Below, piece after piece: positions 51,840 through 60,862 of a stretch of DNA of 64,000 bases. The notes below the pieces were generated by a model that saw nothing but the letters and a program-made list of their open reading frames with translations, made no database searches and was not told the origin of the DNA. Numbering within the stretch: the stretch's first letter is position 1; every line of letters begins with the position of its first letter. The position numbers and the translations under genes were made by a program. The DNA is from Burkholderiales bacterium (GTDB lineage Bacteria; Pseudomonadota; Gammaproteobacteria; Burkholderiales; Burkholderiaceae_C): positions 62,001 through 126,000 of the forward strand of contig JADJCH010000004.1 of the NCBI GenBank assembly GCA_016703325.1, written 5' to 3'.

Positions 51840-52553
51840 ATGGAGAAACCCATCATCGACAAGATCATTGAAGTCCAGGGCGTGACCAAACAGGTCCGCG
51901 ACGCCACCGGGGTGCTGACGATTCTGCATGAGATCGATTTCAGCCTGTCCGAGCGGGAGTCGGTGGCCATCGTCGGCGCTTCCGGTTCGGGCAAGAGCAC
52001 GCTGCTGGGGATCCTGGCCGGTCTGGACACGCCCAGCAGCGGCCAGGTGCGGCTCGCGGGGGTGGACTTGTTCTCGCTGGACGAGGATGCCCGCGCCGCG
52101 GTGCGCGGGGAGAAGGTGGGCTTCGTGTTCCAGAGCTTCCAGCTGATGGGGCATCTCAACGCGCTGGAGAACGTGATGCTGCCGCTGGAGCTGCGGGGCG
52201 ACCCGCAGGCGCGCCGATTGGCGCGAGAGATGCTGGAGCGTGTGGGCCTGGGTGAGCGCCTGGGCCACTATCCGCGCCTGCTTTCGGGTGGCGAGCAGCA
52301 GCGTGTGGCCCTGGCCCGCGCCTTCGTGCTGCGTCCGGCGGTGCTGTTTGCCGACGAACCCACCGGCAGCCTGGATCACGCCACCGGCGAGTCGGTGATG
52401 CAGTTGATGTTCGAACTCAACCGCGAGGCCGGCACCACGCTGGTGCTGGTGACGCACGATCCGGCCATCGCCGCGCGCTGCGACCGCCAGATCCGCATCG
52501 AGGCCGGTCGACTGGTGGAAGCGGTGACGACGCCAGCGCTGGCCCCGGCCTGA
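51840..52553 (+). CDS. ABC transporter ATPase (YbbA/LolD-like)
   Basis: A 237-residue ATP-binding protein of the MacB/LolD group. Walker A VGASGSGKST, signature LSGGEQQRVALARA, Walker B VLFADEPTGSLD and the switch His in THD are present. The divergent tesA gene suggests YbbA, which pairs with the YbbP permease in E. coli. Here no FtsX-like permease follows; the next gene is rlmB. The permease may be elsewhere or the subunit may serve another system. The start at 51840 has a weak GGCAGGG site; GTG 51807 is an alternative. Confidence 0.85.
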   Translation: MEKPIIDKIIEVQGVTKQVRDATGVLTILHEIDFSLSERESVAIVGASGSGKSTLLGILAGLDTPSSGQVRLAGVDLFSLDEDARAAVRGEKVGFVFQSFQLMGHLNALENVMLPLELRGDPQARRLAREMLERVGLGERLGHYPRLLSGGEQQRVALARAFVLRPAVLFADEPTGSLDHATGESVMQLMFELNREAGTTLVLVTHDPAIAARCDRQIRIEAGRLVEAVTTPALAPA

Positions 52554-52622
52554 CCGCCTCGACTCCTGCTCTGCTGCCGTCCTGCTGTCCGCTTTCTCGT
52601 CTCCTCAGAACAAGGCACCCGC

Positions 52623-53447
52623 ATGCCCGCCCATCTCCTGTTCGGCTTTCATGCCGTCACCGTCCGCCTGAAGATCGCACCTCAGACCCTGCGCGAGCTG
52701 CATTTCGACCCGTCCCGGCGCGATGCCCGCATGCGCCACTTCCTGGAGCGTGCCCGCGCTGCCGGGGCCAACCTGGTGGAAAGCGACGACGCGCAGCTCA
52801 CCCGCCTGGCGCGCAACCCGCGGCACCAGGGGGTGGTGGCCCGGGTGGACCCGCTGCCCCAGCGGCATTCGATCGACGAGCTGCTGGAGGATCTGGAGGC
52901 CGCTGGCGGCACCCCGCTGCTGCTGGTGCTGGACGGGGTGACCGACCCCCACAACCTCGGTGCCTGCCTGCGCGTGGCCGATGGCGCCGGTGCCCAGGCG
53001 GTGATTGCACCGCAGAAAAACGCTGCCGGCATCAACGCCACCGTGGCCAAGGTGGCCAGCGGGGCGGCCGAGACCGTGCCGTACTTCATGGTGCCGAACC
53101 TCGCCCGCGCGATGGGGGAGCTCAAGGAGCGCGACATCCGGCTGATCGGCACCTGCGACGATGCCGAAGTGTCGATCTACGACGTCGACCTCTCCGGCCC
53201 GGTCGCCCTGGTGCTGGGTGCCGAAGGCGACGGCATGCGTCAGCTCACCCGCCAGACCTGTGATGCGCTGGTGCACATCCCGATGAGTGGTGCGGTGGAG
53301 AGCCTGAACGTGTCTGTGGCCACCGCGGTCTGCCTCTACGAGGCGCTGCGGCAGCGCCGGGCCGCCTCCGCGGAGGCGGAGCCTCTGCCGGGGGATGCAG
53401 ATGTCGATGCCAATGCCGATGCCGATGCCGATGCCGACACAGCGTGA
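52623..53447 (+). CDS. rlmB: 23S rRNA (guanosine-2251-2'-O)-methyltransferase
   Basis: A 274-residue SPOUT methyltransferase that modifies the peptidyl-transferase loop of 23S rRNA. The N-terminal substrate-binding domain is followed by the SpoU motifs LDGVTDPHNLGACLRVADGAGA, VLGAEGDGMRQLT and IPMSGAVESLNVSVATAVCLYE (motifs 1-3, knot region). The C-terminus carries an unusual acidic tail made of repeated Asp-Ala, encoded by a GATGCC microsatellite at 53394-53441, beyond the usual domain end. Confidence 0.9.
   Translation: MPAHLLFGFHAVTVRLKIAPQTLRELHFDPSRRDARMRHFLERARAAGANLVESDDAQLTRLARNPRHQGVVARVDPLPQRHSIDELLEDLEAAGGTPLLLVLDGVTDPHNLGACLRVADGAGAQAVIAPQKNAAGINATVAKVASGAAETVPYFMVPNLARAMGELKERDIRLIGTCDDAEVSIYDVDLSGPVALVLGAEGDGMRQLTRQTCDALVHIPMSGAVESLNVSVATAVCLYEALRQRRAASAEAEPLPGDADVDANADADADADTA
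53394..53441 (+). repeat. GATGCC hexanucleotide microsatellite within rlmB
   Basis: Eight hexamers in a row, five of them GATGCC or one change away (53406-53435), flanked by variants GATGCA, GATGTC and GACACA. Each unit is six bases, so gain or loss keeps the reading frame and only changes the Asp-Ala tail of RlmB. Confidence 0.8.
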
Positions 53448-53505
53448 AAACGCCACAGTTGGCTGAGTACACTGCGGGCATTCCGATGCAACGCTGCCAA
53501 GCCAG

Positions 53506-54135
53506 ATGCCCGTCCTTGCCGTTCCCCACCCGCTGATTCGCCACAAGGTCGGCCTCCTGCGCGAGGAGGGCTCGACCAAGAAGTTCCGCGAGCTCACGGC
53601 CGAGATCGCCCGCCTGCTGGTGTATGAGGCCACCGCCGATTTCCCGCTGGAGCCCGCCAGCGTGAACGGCTGGTGCGGCGAGATCGCGGTGGAGCGCATC
53701 GCCGGGCGCAAGGTCACTCTGGTGCCGATCCTGCGCGCCGGGCTGGGCATGCTCGATGGCGCGCTGGACATGATCCCCAACGCCAAGGTCAGCGTGGTGG
53801 GGGTGGCCCGCAACCACGAGACCCTGCAGCCCGAGCCCTATGTGGACCGGTTCGTGGGGCATCTGGCCGAGCGCACCGCGCTGATCCTGGACCCGATGCT
53901 GGCCACCGGCGGCTCGATGATCGCCACGGTGGACATGCTCAAGGCGCGTGGTTGCCGGGACATCCGTGCGCTGGTGCTGGTGGCCGCGCCGGAGGGCATC
54001 GCTGCACTCGAAAAGGCCCACCCGGATGTGCGCTGCTGGACGGCTGCCATCGACAGCCACCTGAATGCCGACGGCTACATCATTCCCGGCCTGGGCGATG
54101 CGGGTGACCGCATCTTCGGCACCCGCGATACCTGA
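53506..54135 (+). CDS. upp: Uracil phosphoribosyltransferase
   Basis: A 209-residue enzyme of the pyrimidine salvage pathway that makes UMP from uracil and PRPP. The N-terminus HPLIRHKVGLLREEGSTKKFRELTAEI, the triphosphate-like PRPP motif LDPMLATGGSM and the uracil pocket GYIIPGLGDAGDR are intact. Start ATG 53506 without a strong ribosome site. It overlaps nothing, and a small lipoprotein gene follows by 45 bases. Single-gene expression or read-through from rlmB is possible. Confidence 0.94.
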   Translation: MPVLAVPHPLIRHKVGLLREEGSTKKFRELTAEIARLLVYEATADFPLEPASVNGWCGEIAVERIAGRKVTLVPILRAGLGMLDGALDMIPNAKVSVVGVARNHETLQPEPYVDRFVGHLAERTALILDPMLATGGSMIATVDMLKARGCRDIRALVLVAAPEGIAALEKAHPDVRCWTAAIDSHLNADGYIIPGLGDAGDRIFGTRDT

Positions 54136-54179
54136 TGAGCGTCATCGTCCCGCTTGCTGCTTCTGCCCCTGGAGCCGAC

Positions 54180-54554
54180 ATGTCATCCCGCCTTTTCATT
54201 CACCCGGTTCCCCACGCAGCGCTGCGCGGACTCGGGGTGGCCCTGTTCATTGCCGGATTGGTCGGCTGCACCCAGGAAACCCAGAACGAGATCCGCCGCG
54301 GCATCCAGAACTGGACCGGCACCAACGGCGTGCTGGAGGTCTATGCCGGCGACAAGGTGATCAAGCGCTTCATCAAGATCGACAAGATGAGCACCGCCCA
54401 CGGCACCGACGATGCCAAACCGCGTCCCTACCGCTACGGGTATGGCGTGCTGGACGAGAACCTCAACGGCCAGCAGGACGAGGGCGAGAAGCGCGTGTAC
54501 TTCGAGGTCAGCGACTACTCGACGCCCTACGTCTTCTTCGAGAGCCCGCGCTGA
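54180..54554 (+). CDS. Small lipoprotein of unknown function
   Basis: A 124-residue protein with a short basic n-region and the lipobox LVGC (Cys about 31), so it is likely lipid-anchored. The mature part has TQNEIRRGIQNWTGTNGVLEVYAGDKVIKRFIKIDKM and ENLNGQQDEGEKRVYFEVSDY. It starts at ATG 54180 with a GGAG site 7 nt before; the longer frame from 54135 is less likely. I recognise no function; similar short lipoproteins occur in related genera. Confidence 0.72.
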   Translation: MSSRLFIHPVPHAALRGLGVALFIAGLVGCTQETQNEIRRGIQNWTGTNGVLEVYAGDKVIKRFIKIDKMSTAHGTDDAKPRPYRYGYGVLDENLNGQQDEGEKRVYFEVSDYSTPYVFFESPR

Positions 54555-54587
54555 GCAAGACCTGAGGCCGGCCGCCGCAGCTGCGGG

Positions 54588-55154
54588 TCAGACACCTCCG
54601 GCCGCTCCCACCAGCGCACCCAGCCCGATCAGCCACATCGGGCTCCAGCGGGTGCGCAGCATCACCCACACACTCACGGCCACCAGCAGCCAGGCGACAG
54701 GCTGGCTGCGCACCGGCTCGGCCAGCACCCAGCTGGTGGAGCCCAGCAGGCCGATGGTGAGCGGCGCCAAGCCGGCGGTGAACACCGTCACGGCGGGCGC
54801 CTGTCGGTGGCTGGCCAGCCAGCGTGAGGCCGACCAGGCCAGGGTGCAGCTGGGGATCAGGATGCCCACCATGGCGGCCAGCATGCCCAGTGCACCCGCG
54901 GTGTTCCACCCCAGCACCGCGATGAACAGCACGTTCGGACCCGGAGCGGCCTGCGCCAGGCCCACCGAAGCGCTGAACTGCTCCGCCGTCAGCCAGCCCT
55001 GCTGATCCACCAGGTAACGCTGCATCTCCGGTGCGGTGGTGATGGCGCCTCCCACCGCCAGCAGCGACAGCAACAGGAAATGGCCGAACAGCTGCATCAG
55101 CTGCAGCGCTCCCAGGCCATGGGTGCCGAATGAAGCGGTCCAGAACTCGGTCAT
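54588..55154 (-). CDS. Chromate transporter, second half (short-chain ChrA)
   Basis: A 188-residue membrane protein with the chromate ion transporter (CHR) domain: LLLSLLAVGGAITTAPEMQRYLVDQQGWLTAEQF, then GLAQAAPGPNVLF, and four or five more helices. Short CHR proteins work as pairs; the partner gene lies immediately upstream and overlaps its start by 4 nt (ATGA). It would export chromate or a related oxyanion. No chrB-type regulator is seen. Its own sequence is intact while the partner carries a frameshift. Confidence 0.85.
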   Translation of the reverse strand: MTEFWTASFGTHGLGALQLMQLFGHFLLLSLLAVGGAITTAPEMQRYLVDQQGWLTAEQFSASVGLAQAAPGPNVLFIAVLGWNTAGALGMLAAMVGILIPSCTLAWSASRWLASHRQAPAVTVFTAGLAPLTIGLLGSTSWVLAEPVRSQPVAWLLVAVSVWVMLRTRWSPMWLIGLGALVGAAGGV

Positions 55155-55781
55155 GGCTTCCGGCTTTCTTCAGGTTGTTCCGCGGCGATCGAGCCGGTGC
55201 AGCACCCAGGCCACATGCGCCATGCACAGCCCCCCAGCCCGGCAATCACCGCCACCATCGGCCAGCGCAGGCCGCCCACCATCCCGGCCGTGGCCAGTGC
55301 ATAGGCGAGGCCCACCTTCAACCCCAGCGGGTTGCGGCCCAGTGCCCCCGCGAGCTTCACGCCGGTGGCCAGCACCAGCGCGGCCGCCACCGCCCCCATG
55401 CCCCGCAGTGCACCCGCCACCATCGGGTGGCTGGCCAGCTGCTGGTAAAGCATTGCCGCTGCGATGACGATCCCCAGCGGCAGCAGCAGCATGCCGGCGC
55501 AGGCCGCCAGCGCGCCGCGCCTGCCAAAGCAGCGGTCTCCATACATCAGGGCCAGGTTGACCACGTTCGGCCCAGGCAGGACCTGGCCCACCGACAGCAG
55601 CTCGACAAACTCCGCCTTGGTCAGCCAGCCACGCCGCTCCACCAGCTCACGTTGGGCGATCGGCAAGACTCCCCCGAAACCTTGCAGTGCCAGGCGATTG
55701 AAGGCCAGGAACAGTTCGGCCAGGCTGCGCGGTCCGGCCGCAGCGGTGTTCGGCAGGGGGGACGGGTTCAGGTTCGGTCAT
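55151..55781 (-). pseudogene. Chromate transporter, first half (short-chain ChrA), frameshifted near the start
   Basis: Membrane protein with the CHR domain (GFGGVLPIAQRELVERRGWLTKAEFVEL; VGQVLPGPNVVNLAL). The domain begins upstream of any good in-frame start; the only start in that frame is TTG at 55666, which would drop the first helix. The natural ATG lies at 55781 (MTEPEPV) in another frame. Reading joins if the six-G run at 55756-55761 had five G's, giving about 209 codons. Either an error or a slippage switch in a homopolymer. It overlaps the 3' end of the upstream MFS gene by about 14 nt and the next gene by 4 nt. Confidence 0.78.
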
Positions 55782-56980
55782 CTGGGTGAAGGTGAAGGGG
55801 CTGCCGTGCGGCCCAGTGGCTCAGGGCCCAGGCCGCCAGCAACCAGGCCAGGCCCACCCACGGCAGCACGTCGTAACCGCTGGCGGCGAGCAGCAGGCCA
55901 CCGCCTCCGGCGCCCAGGGCCTGGCCCAGGTAGATCGCGGAGGTGTTCAGCGCCATCAGCGCCCCAGCCAGTTCGGGTGCCGCCAGTCCAAAACGAGCCT
56001 GTTGGGCGGAGTTGGAGGCGAAGCAGCCGAAGGCCCAGGGCGTGATCAGCAGCAGCAGACTGGTCAGTCCGGTGGACAGGGGCCACAGGGCCATGCCCAG
56101 CGCCATGGCCGCGATCATCCAGCCGGTGGCGCGGGCCGGCCCGATGCGGTCCACATGGCGGCTGAGCAGCAGGTTGCCCATCACACCGAAGGCACCGAAC
56201 CAGAAGAAGAACAGGCTCACCGCCTCCGGGCTGGCGCCGCGCACCTGCCGCAGCCAGGGGCGCCATGTAGGCGAAGGGAGTGAACTGCCCGGCCGAGAAC
56301 AGCGCCGTCACCGCCACCATGGCCATCAGCACCGGATGGGTGAAGACCCTTCGCCAGCTCGCCAGGGACAGGGCCGGAGGGCGCACGCCGTCCGGAATCA
56401 CCCGCCAGACCACCGCCATGCCTGCCAGCGACAGCCCGGCCACCAGACCGTAGGCCCAGCGCCAGCCGAACACCTCGCTGATCCACGCGTGCAGCGGGGC
56501 CCCCAGCACAGAGGCCACCGACCAGCCCAGGAAGACGGTGGTGATGGCCCGCCCGCGCTGCTGCGGCGTAGACATGTGGCCGATGGCCGCGGCCGCCTGC
56601 GGGGTGAAGACGGCCGCTGCCAGTACCGCAGCAGCGCGCAGGGGCAGCAGCACCGCAAAGTTCGGCGCCAGGGCGCACAGCAGGTGCCCAACGGCAAACC
56701 ACAGCAGGGACAGGGTCAGCAACCGGCGCCGATCGAAGCCCGCCAGTGCGGCGGCCAGCAGTGGCGCACCCAGGCACATGGCGACCGCGCCGACGCTGGT
56801 GAGCTGGCCGCCTACGGCCACCGGCACCTCCAGCGAGCGCGCCAGGTCGTTCAATGAACCGGGCGCCACCATGACGCCGCAGCCGATGGCAAAGTTGCCC
56901 AGCAGCAGCCCGGCCCGCGCGAGCCAGGCTGCGCGGTCCAGCGCCGCGGGATCTCCTGGGGCGACGTTGCCTTCAGGCAT
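55768..56980 (-). pseudogene. MFS transporter, frameshifted in the middle
   Basis: A 12-helix major facilitator. The first half reads from ATG 56980 (LLLGNFAIGCGVMVAPGSLNDLARSLEVPVAVGGQ; motif A-like LAGFDRRRL) to FTPFAYMAPL. The second half runs in another frame (RGASPEAVSLFFFWFGAFGVMGNLLLSRHVDRIGPA) to 55768. The switch is in the run GGGG at 56257-56260, where one base fewer would restore a 403-codon gene. Both halves look well conserved. It starts 21 bases after the 2-hydroxyacid dehydrogenase and belongs to the same presumptive operon. Substrate unknown. Confidence 0.82.
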
Positions 56981-57001
56981 GCCGGGATCGTGGCCCGACC
57001 C

Positions 57002-58012
57002 TCAGGCGCCGCTGACGCGCAGGACCTGGGGGTTGACGATGGAGCTGGGGCGGCCCTCCAGCCAGTTCACCACGTTGTCGAAGGCGGTGCTGAAGTAGAG
57101 CTCATAACTGTCCAGCTCCACATAACCGATGTGGGGCGTGCAGACCGCGTTTTCCAGCCGCAGCAGTGGGTGGCCCTGCAGGATGGGCTCACTCTCGAAC
57201 ACGTCCACCGCGGCCATGCCGGGCCGGCCGCGGTTCAGGGCCGTCACCAGCAGCTGGTCGCCGATCAGCTCGGCGCGTGAGGTGTTGACGAACAGGCTGG
57301 TGGGCTTCATGCGCGCGAAGTCCTCCATGCCGATCAGGCCACGGGTCTCGTCGACCAGGCGCAGGTGCACCGTCAGGACGTCACTTTCCTCGAACAGCTG
57401 CGCACGGCTGTCGAACACCTCGAAGCCGTCCTGGCGCGCCTGTTCGCGTGAGGTCTCCCGGGCCCAGATGCGCACCTGCATGCCGAAGGCACGGCCATAA
57501 CCGGCCACCAGGCGGCCGATGCGGCCGTAGCCCCACACGCCCAGGGTGCGGCCCTTCAATTGCACGCCCAGCCCGAAGTTGGGCGGCATCGATCCGGCCT
57601 TCAGGCCGGGCTGCTGCCAGGCCCCATGTTTGAGGTTGCCGATGTACTGAGGCAGCCGCCGCATGGCCGCCATGATCAGCGCCCAGGTCAGCTCGGCCGG
57701 GGCCACCGGTGAACCCACACCTTCCGCCACGGCGATGCCCTGCCGGCTGCAGGCTTCCAGGTCGATGTGCGAACCCGCCCGACCGGTCTGCGAGATCAGC
57801 TTCAGCCGCGGCAGCTTCTCCAGCAGCAGGCGTGGGAAGTGGGTGCGCTCCCGGGTGGCGACGATGATGTCCGCGTCCTTGAGCCGCACCGACAACTGCC
57901 CGATGCCCTTGACGGTGTTGGTGAAGACCTTGACGTTGTGGCCGGCAAGTCGGTCTGCGCAGCTGAGCTTGCGCACGGCGTCCTGGTAGTCGTCGAGGAT
58001 GTGGATGTTCAT
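57002..58012 (-). CDS. D-isomer-specific 2-hydroxyacid dehydrogenase
   Basis: A 336-residue NAD-dependent dehydrogenase of the D-2-hydroxyacid family. The Rossmann loop is VWGYGRIGRLVAGYGRAFG, the catalytic Arg is in VNTSRAELI, Glu in DVFESEP and His in TPHIGYVE. It heads the minus-strand series with MFS and chromate transporter genes. The substrate is unknown; similar genes in Burkholderiales act on hydroxypyruvate, glyoxylate or phosphonate-like compounds. Confidence 0.87.
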   Translation of the reverse strand: MNIHILDDYQDAVRKLSCADRLAGHNVKVFTNTVKGIGQLSVRLKDADIIVATRERTHFPRLLLEKLPRLKLISQTGRAGSHIDLEACSRQGIAVAEGVGSPVAPAELTWALIMAAMRRLPQYIGNLKHGAWQQPGLKAGSMPPNFGLGVQLKGRTLGVWGYGRIGRLVAGYGRAFGMQVRIWARETSREQARQDGFEVFDSRAQLFEESDVLTVHLRLVDETRGLIGMEDFARMKPTSLFVNTSRAELIGDQLLVTALNRGRPGMAAVDVFESEPILQGHPLLRLENAVCTPHIGYVELDSYELYFSTAFDNVVNWLEGRPSSIVNPQVLRVSGA

Positions 58013-58206
58013 GTCACGGTTCTGTCTTGCGTGACATTGTGCCTGCAGCCCGGCCGGAGCTGACGAGCGAATCGGCCCTGTGATCGTTGTCGTGCATTTC
58101 CCCGGTCTACCGGTCTACCGGTTTGCCTGGGTGGGCGGCCGCTGCGCCTGACGTTACGCTTGGACCGATTCGCCCGCGCCGAAGGGCCGCGGGTTCTGGA
58201 GGTGTG

Positions 58207-60657
58207 ATGGCGGGACGTCGGCGGGTGTGGATCTGGGCAGCCTGGAGTCTGGCTGCAGTGGTGTTGGTGCTGCTGGCGTTCGCTGCCGGGTACCGCGAAC
58301 TGGCGCTGCCGGTGGACAGCGGTCGGCTGCGGGTGCAGGGGCTGCCGCAGGGCGTGCCGGAGGTGGAGATCGAGCGGGACCGGAATGGCATCCCGACCAT
58401 CCGGGCCGGGTCTGCCGAAGGCGCCTGGTTCGGGTTGGGGTTTGCCCATGCGCAGGACCGGCTCTGGCAGATGGAGACGCACCGTCGCATCGGTGCGGGG
58501 CGGCTGGCGGAGGCCTTCGGCCCTGCGGCGGTGGACAACGACCGCTTCCTGCGGGCGCTGGGGGTGCGGCAGGCGGCGGCCAGGCAGTGGGAGAAGACCC
58601 AGGGTGAGGGTCGCCAGGCCCTGCTGGCCTACACCGCTGGGGTGAATGCCTACCTGAGCGACCACCTGCGCGCACGCCCTCCAGAGTTCCTGCTGCTGGG
58701 GCTGCGACCCCAGCGCTGGGATCCGGTCGACAGCCTGGCCTGGATGATCATGATGGCCTGGGACCTCGGCGGCAACTGGACCAGCGAACTGCTGCGCCTG
58801 CGCCTGGCCGATCGGCTGGACAACGACAGGCTGTGGCAGCTGCTGCCGCCCTACCCGGGAGACAAACCGTTGACGGCGGTTGACCTGCCCCAACGGGTGA
58901 GGGAGTGGCAGGTCAGCTCCAACCTGGTCGACAAGGTGATGGCGGCCGCCCCGGAGTCCGGTGTGGAAGGGGTGGGTTCCAACAACTGGGTGGTGTCGGG
59001 CGCCCGCAGCCAGACCGGCAAACCGCTGCTGGCCAACGACCCGCATCTCAAACTCAGTGCACCGGCGCTGTGGTACTTCGCGCGGCTGGAGGCGCCCGGC
59101 CTGAAGGTGGCCGGCGCCACACTGCCGGGCCTGCCCCTGGTGGTGCTGGGCCAGAACGAGCAGGTGGCCTGGGGATTCACCAACACCGGCCCGGACGTGC
59201 AGGACCTGTATCTGGAGCGGCTGCATCCGGACGATCCCGAGCGCTACGAAACCCCTGGCGGGGGCTGGGCCCGCTTCGAGACCCGCGAAGAGGTGATCCA
59301 GGTGCGGGGGGCCGCTCCGGTGACGCTCCAGGTCCGGCGCAGCCGGCACGGCCCGGTGATCAGCGATGCCGGCCTGCCGGTCACCGCCGGTCTGGACGGC
59401 CGCAAGGGTGGGCCGCGTTACGCCATCGCAATGCGTTGGACTGCCCTGGAGCCGGACCCTGGTTCCCTGGTCGCCGGGCTGCGGTTCAACCGAGCCAGGT
59501 CGGTGGAAGAGTTCATGGCCGCAGCCGAATCCCACACCGCGCCGATGCAGAACATCGTGGTGGCCGACGCCCTGGGGGAACAGGGTCACATCGGGTTCGT
59601 GGCCCCCGGCCGGATCCCCCTGCGCCGGGAGGACAACGACCTGCGCGGGCTGCTGCCTGCCCCGGGCTGGGAGGCCCGCTACGACTGGGCAGGCTGGCTG
59701 GATCCCCAGGCCACCCCGCGCGAGCGCGATCCCCAGCGTGGCTGGATCGCCACCGCCAACCAGAAGGTGGTGCCGGACGATTACCCGCACTTCCTCACCA
59801 GCGAGTGGACGCTGCCCTATCGCCAGCAGCGCATCGAGCAGTTGCTGCAGGCGCGGCCGAAGCATGACCTGGACAGCCTGGCCTCGATCCAGCGCGATGA
59901 CCTGTCCCTGGCGGCGCTGCCGCTGCTGCCCTGGTTCCGGGCGGCGGCGGCGGGTGATCCCGCCGTGGTGGCGTTGGCCGAGGCGATCAAGCGCTTCGAG
60001 GGGCGCATGTCCGGGGAGGACCCGGTGGCCGCTCTGTTCCAGGCCTGGGTGCGGGCGCTGACCGAAGCGGTGTTGGCCGATGACCTGGGGCCCCTGTGGA
60101 ACAGCCAGTTCAGCGAACGGCGACAGTTTCGCGATGCCCTGGAGGGGGTGCTGGCCCGGCAGGACAGCCGCTGGTGCGATCTGCAGACCACCTCGCAAAG
60201 GGAAGACTGTGACCTGATCGCGCGGCAGGCATTCCAGACGGCGGTGACGCAGCTGCAGCAGCGCCTGGGCCCGGATCCGCGCAGCTGGCGCTGGGACGAA
60301 CTCCACCTGGCCCGGTCAGAGCATCGCCCCTTCAGCAAGGTGTCGGCCCTGGCACGCTGGTTCGAGGTGCGGGTGCCCACCGCCGGCGACAGCTACACCG
60401 TCAACGCCACCCGGGTGTCGTTGCGTGCGCTCCCGGGTGATGCCGACAACTACCTGTCCGATCACGGTCCCAGCCTGCGCGCGCTGTACGACCTGAAGGA
60501 TCCTGCCAAGTCCCGGGTCATCCAGTCCACCGGGCAGTCCGGCCTGCCCTTCAGCCCCCACTACCGGGACATGGCGCGCAATTGGGCGCAGGTGCGTTAT
60601 GTGCCGTTGTGGGCTGCACCCGGCCCGGGGCGTTCCCTGACCCTGGCGCCCCGCTGA
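58207..60657 (+). CDS. Penicillin acylase-family Ntn-hydrolase
   Basis: An 816-residue precursor of the penicillin amidase family. A signal-anchor (VWIWAAWSLAAVVLVLLAFAAG) precedes the alpha-chain region; processing is expected before Ser258 in GVGSNNW, the catalytic N-terminal nucleophile of the beta chain, and the linker peptide before it is removed. Later IAMRWTALEP and NIVVADA are typical of the beta subunit. The ATG at 58207 follows TGGAGG. Known members hydrolyse acyl-homoserine lactones or beta-lactam side chains; the choice here is open. It is probably periplasmic. Confidence 0.87.
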   Translation: MAGRRRVWIWAAWSLAAVVLVLLAFAAGYRELALPVDSGRLRVQGLPQGVPEVEIERDRNGIPTIRAGSAEGAWFGLGFAHAQDRLWQMETHRRIGAGRLAEAFGPAAVDNDRFLRALGVRQAAARQWEKTQGEGRQALLAYTAGVNAYLSDHLRARPPEFLLLGLRPQRWDPVDSLAWMIMMAWDLGGNWTSELLRLRLADRLDNDRLWQLLPPYPGDKPLTAVDLPQRVREWQVSSNLVDKVMAAAPESGVEGVGSNNWVVSGARSQTGKPLLANDPHLKLSAPALWYFARLEAPGLKVAGATLPGLPLVVLGQNEQVAWGFTNTGPDVQDLYLERLHPDDPERYETPGGGWARFETREEVIQVRGAAPVTLQVRRSRHGPVISDAGLPVTAGLDGRKGGPRYAIAMRWTALEPDPGSLVAGLRFNRARSVEEFMAAAESHTAPMQNIVVADALGEQGHIGFVAPGRIPLRREDNDLRGLLPAPGWEARYDWAGWLDPQATPRERDPQRGWIATANQKVVPDDYPHFLTSEWTLPYRQQRIEQLLQARPKHDLDSLASIQRDDLSLAALPLLPWFRAAAAGDPAVVALAEAIKRFEGRMSGEDPVAALFQAWVRALTEAVLADDLGPLWNSQFSERRQFRDALEGVLARQDSRWCDLQTTSQREDCDLIARQAFQTAVTQLQQRLGPDPRSWRWDELHLARSEHRPFSKVSALARWFEVRVPTAGDSYTVNATRVSLRALPGDADNYLSDHGPSLRALYDLKDPAKSRVIQSTGQSGLPFSPHYRDMARNWAQVRYVPLWAAPGPGRSLTLAPR

Positions 60658-60862
60658 AGAGGGCTGTCGTGGCCGTTGCGGACCCGCAGACGGTGACCGT
60701 GTCCGCGTTGTCCACAAGTCACGGGCATGAACTGGATGTTCCGCACCGGGAACAGGGGGGGCGGGTTCGGGCAGGAGACTTTCGCGGGCGTCGGGTTCAG
60801 TTCAGCAGCGCAGACTAGTATTCGCAGTTCCGGTCAAGGCCCAGCTGCAACGGGCGGAGTGA

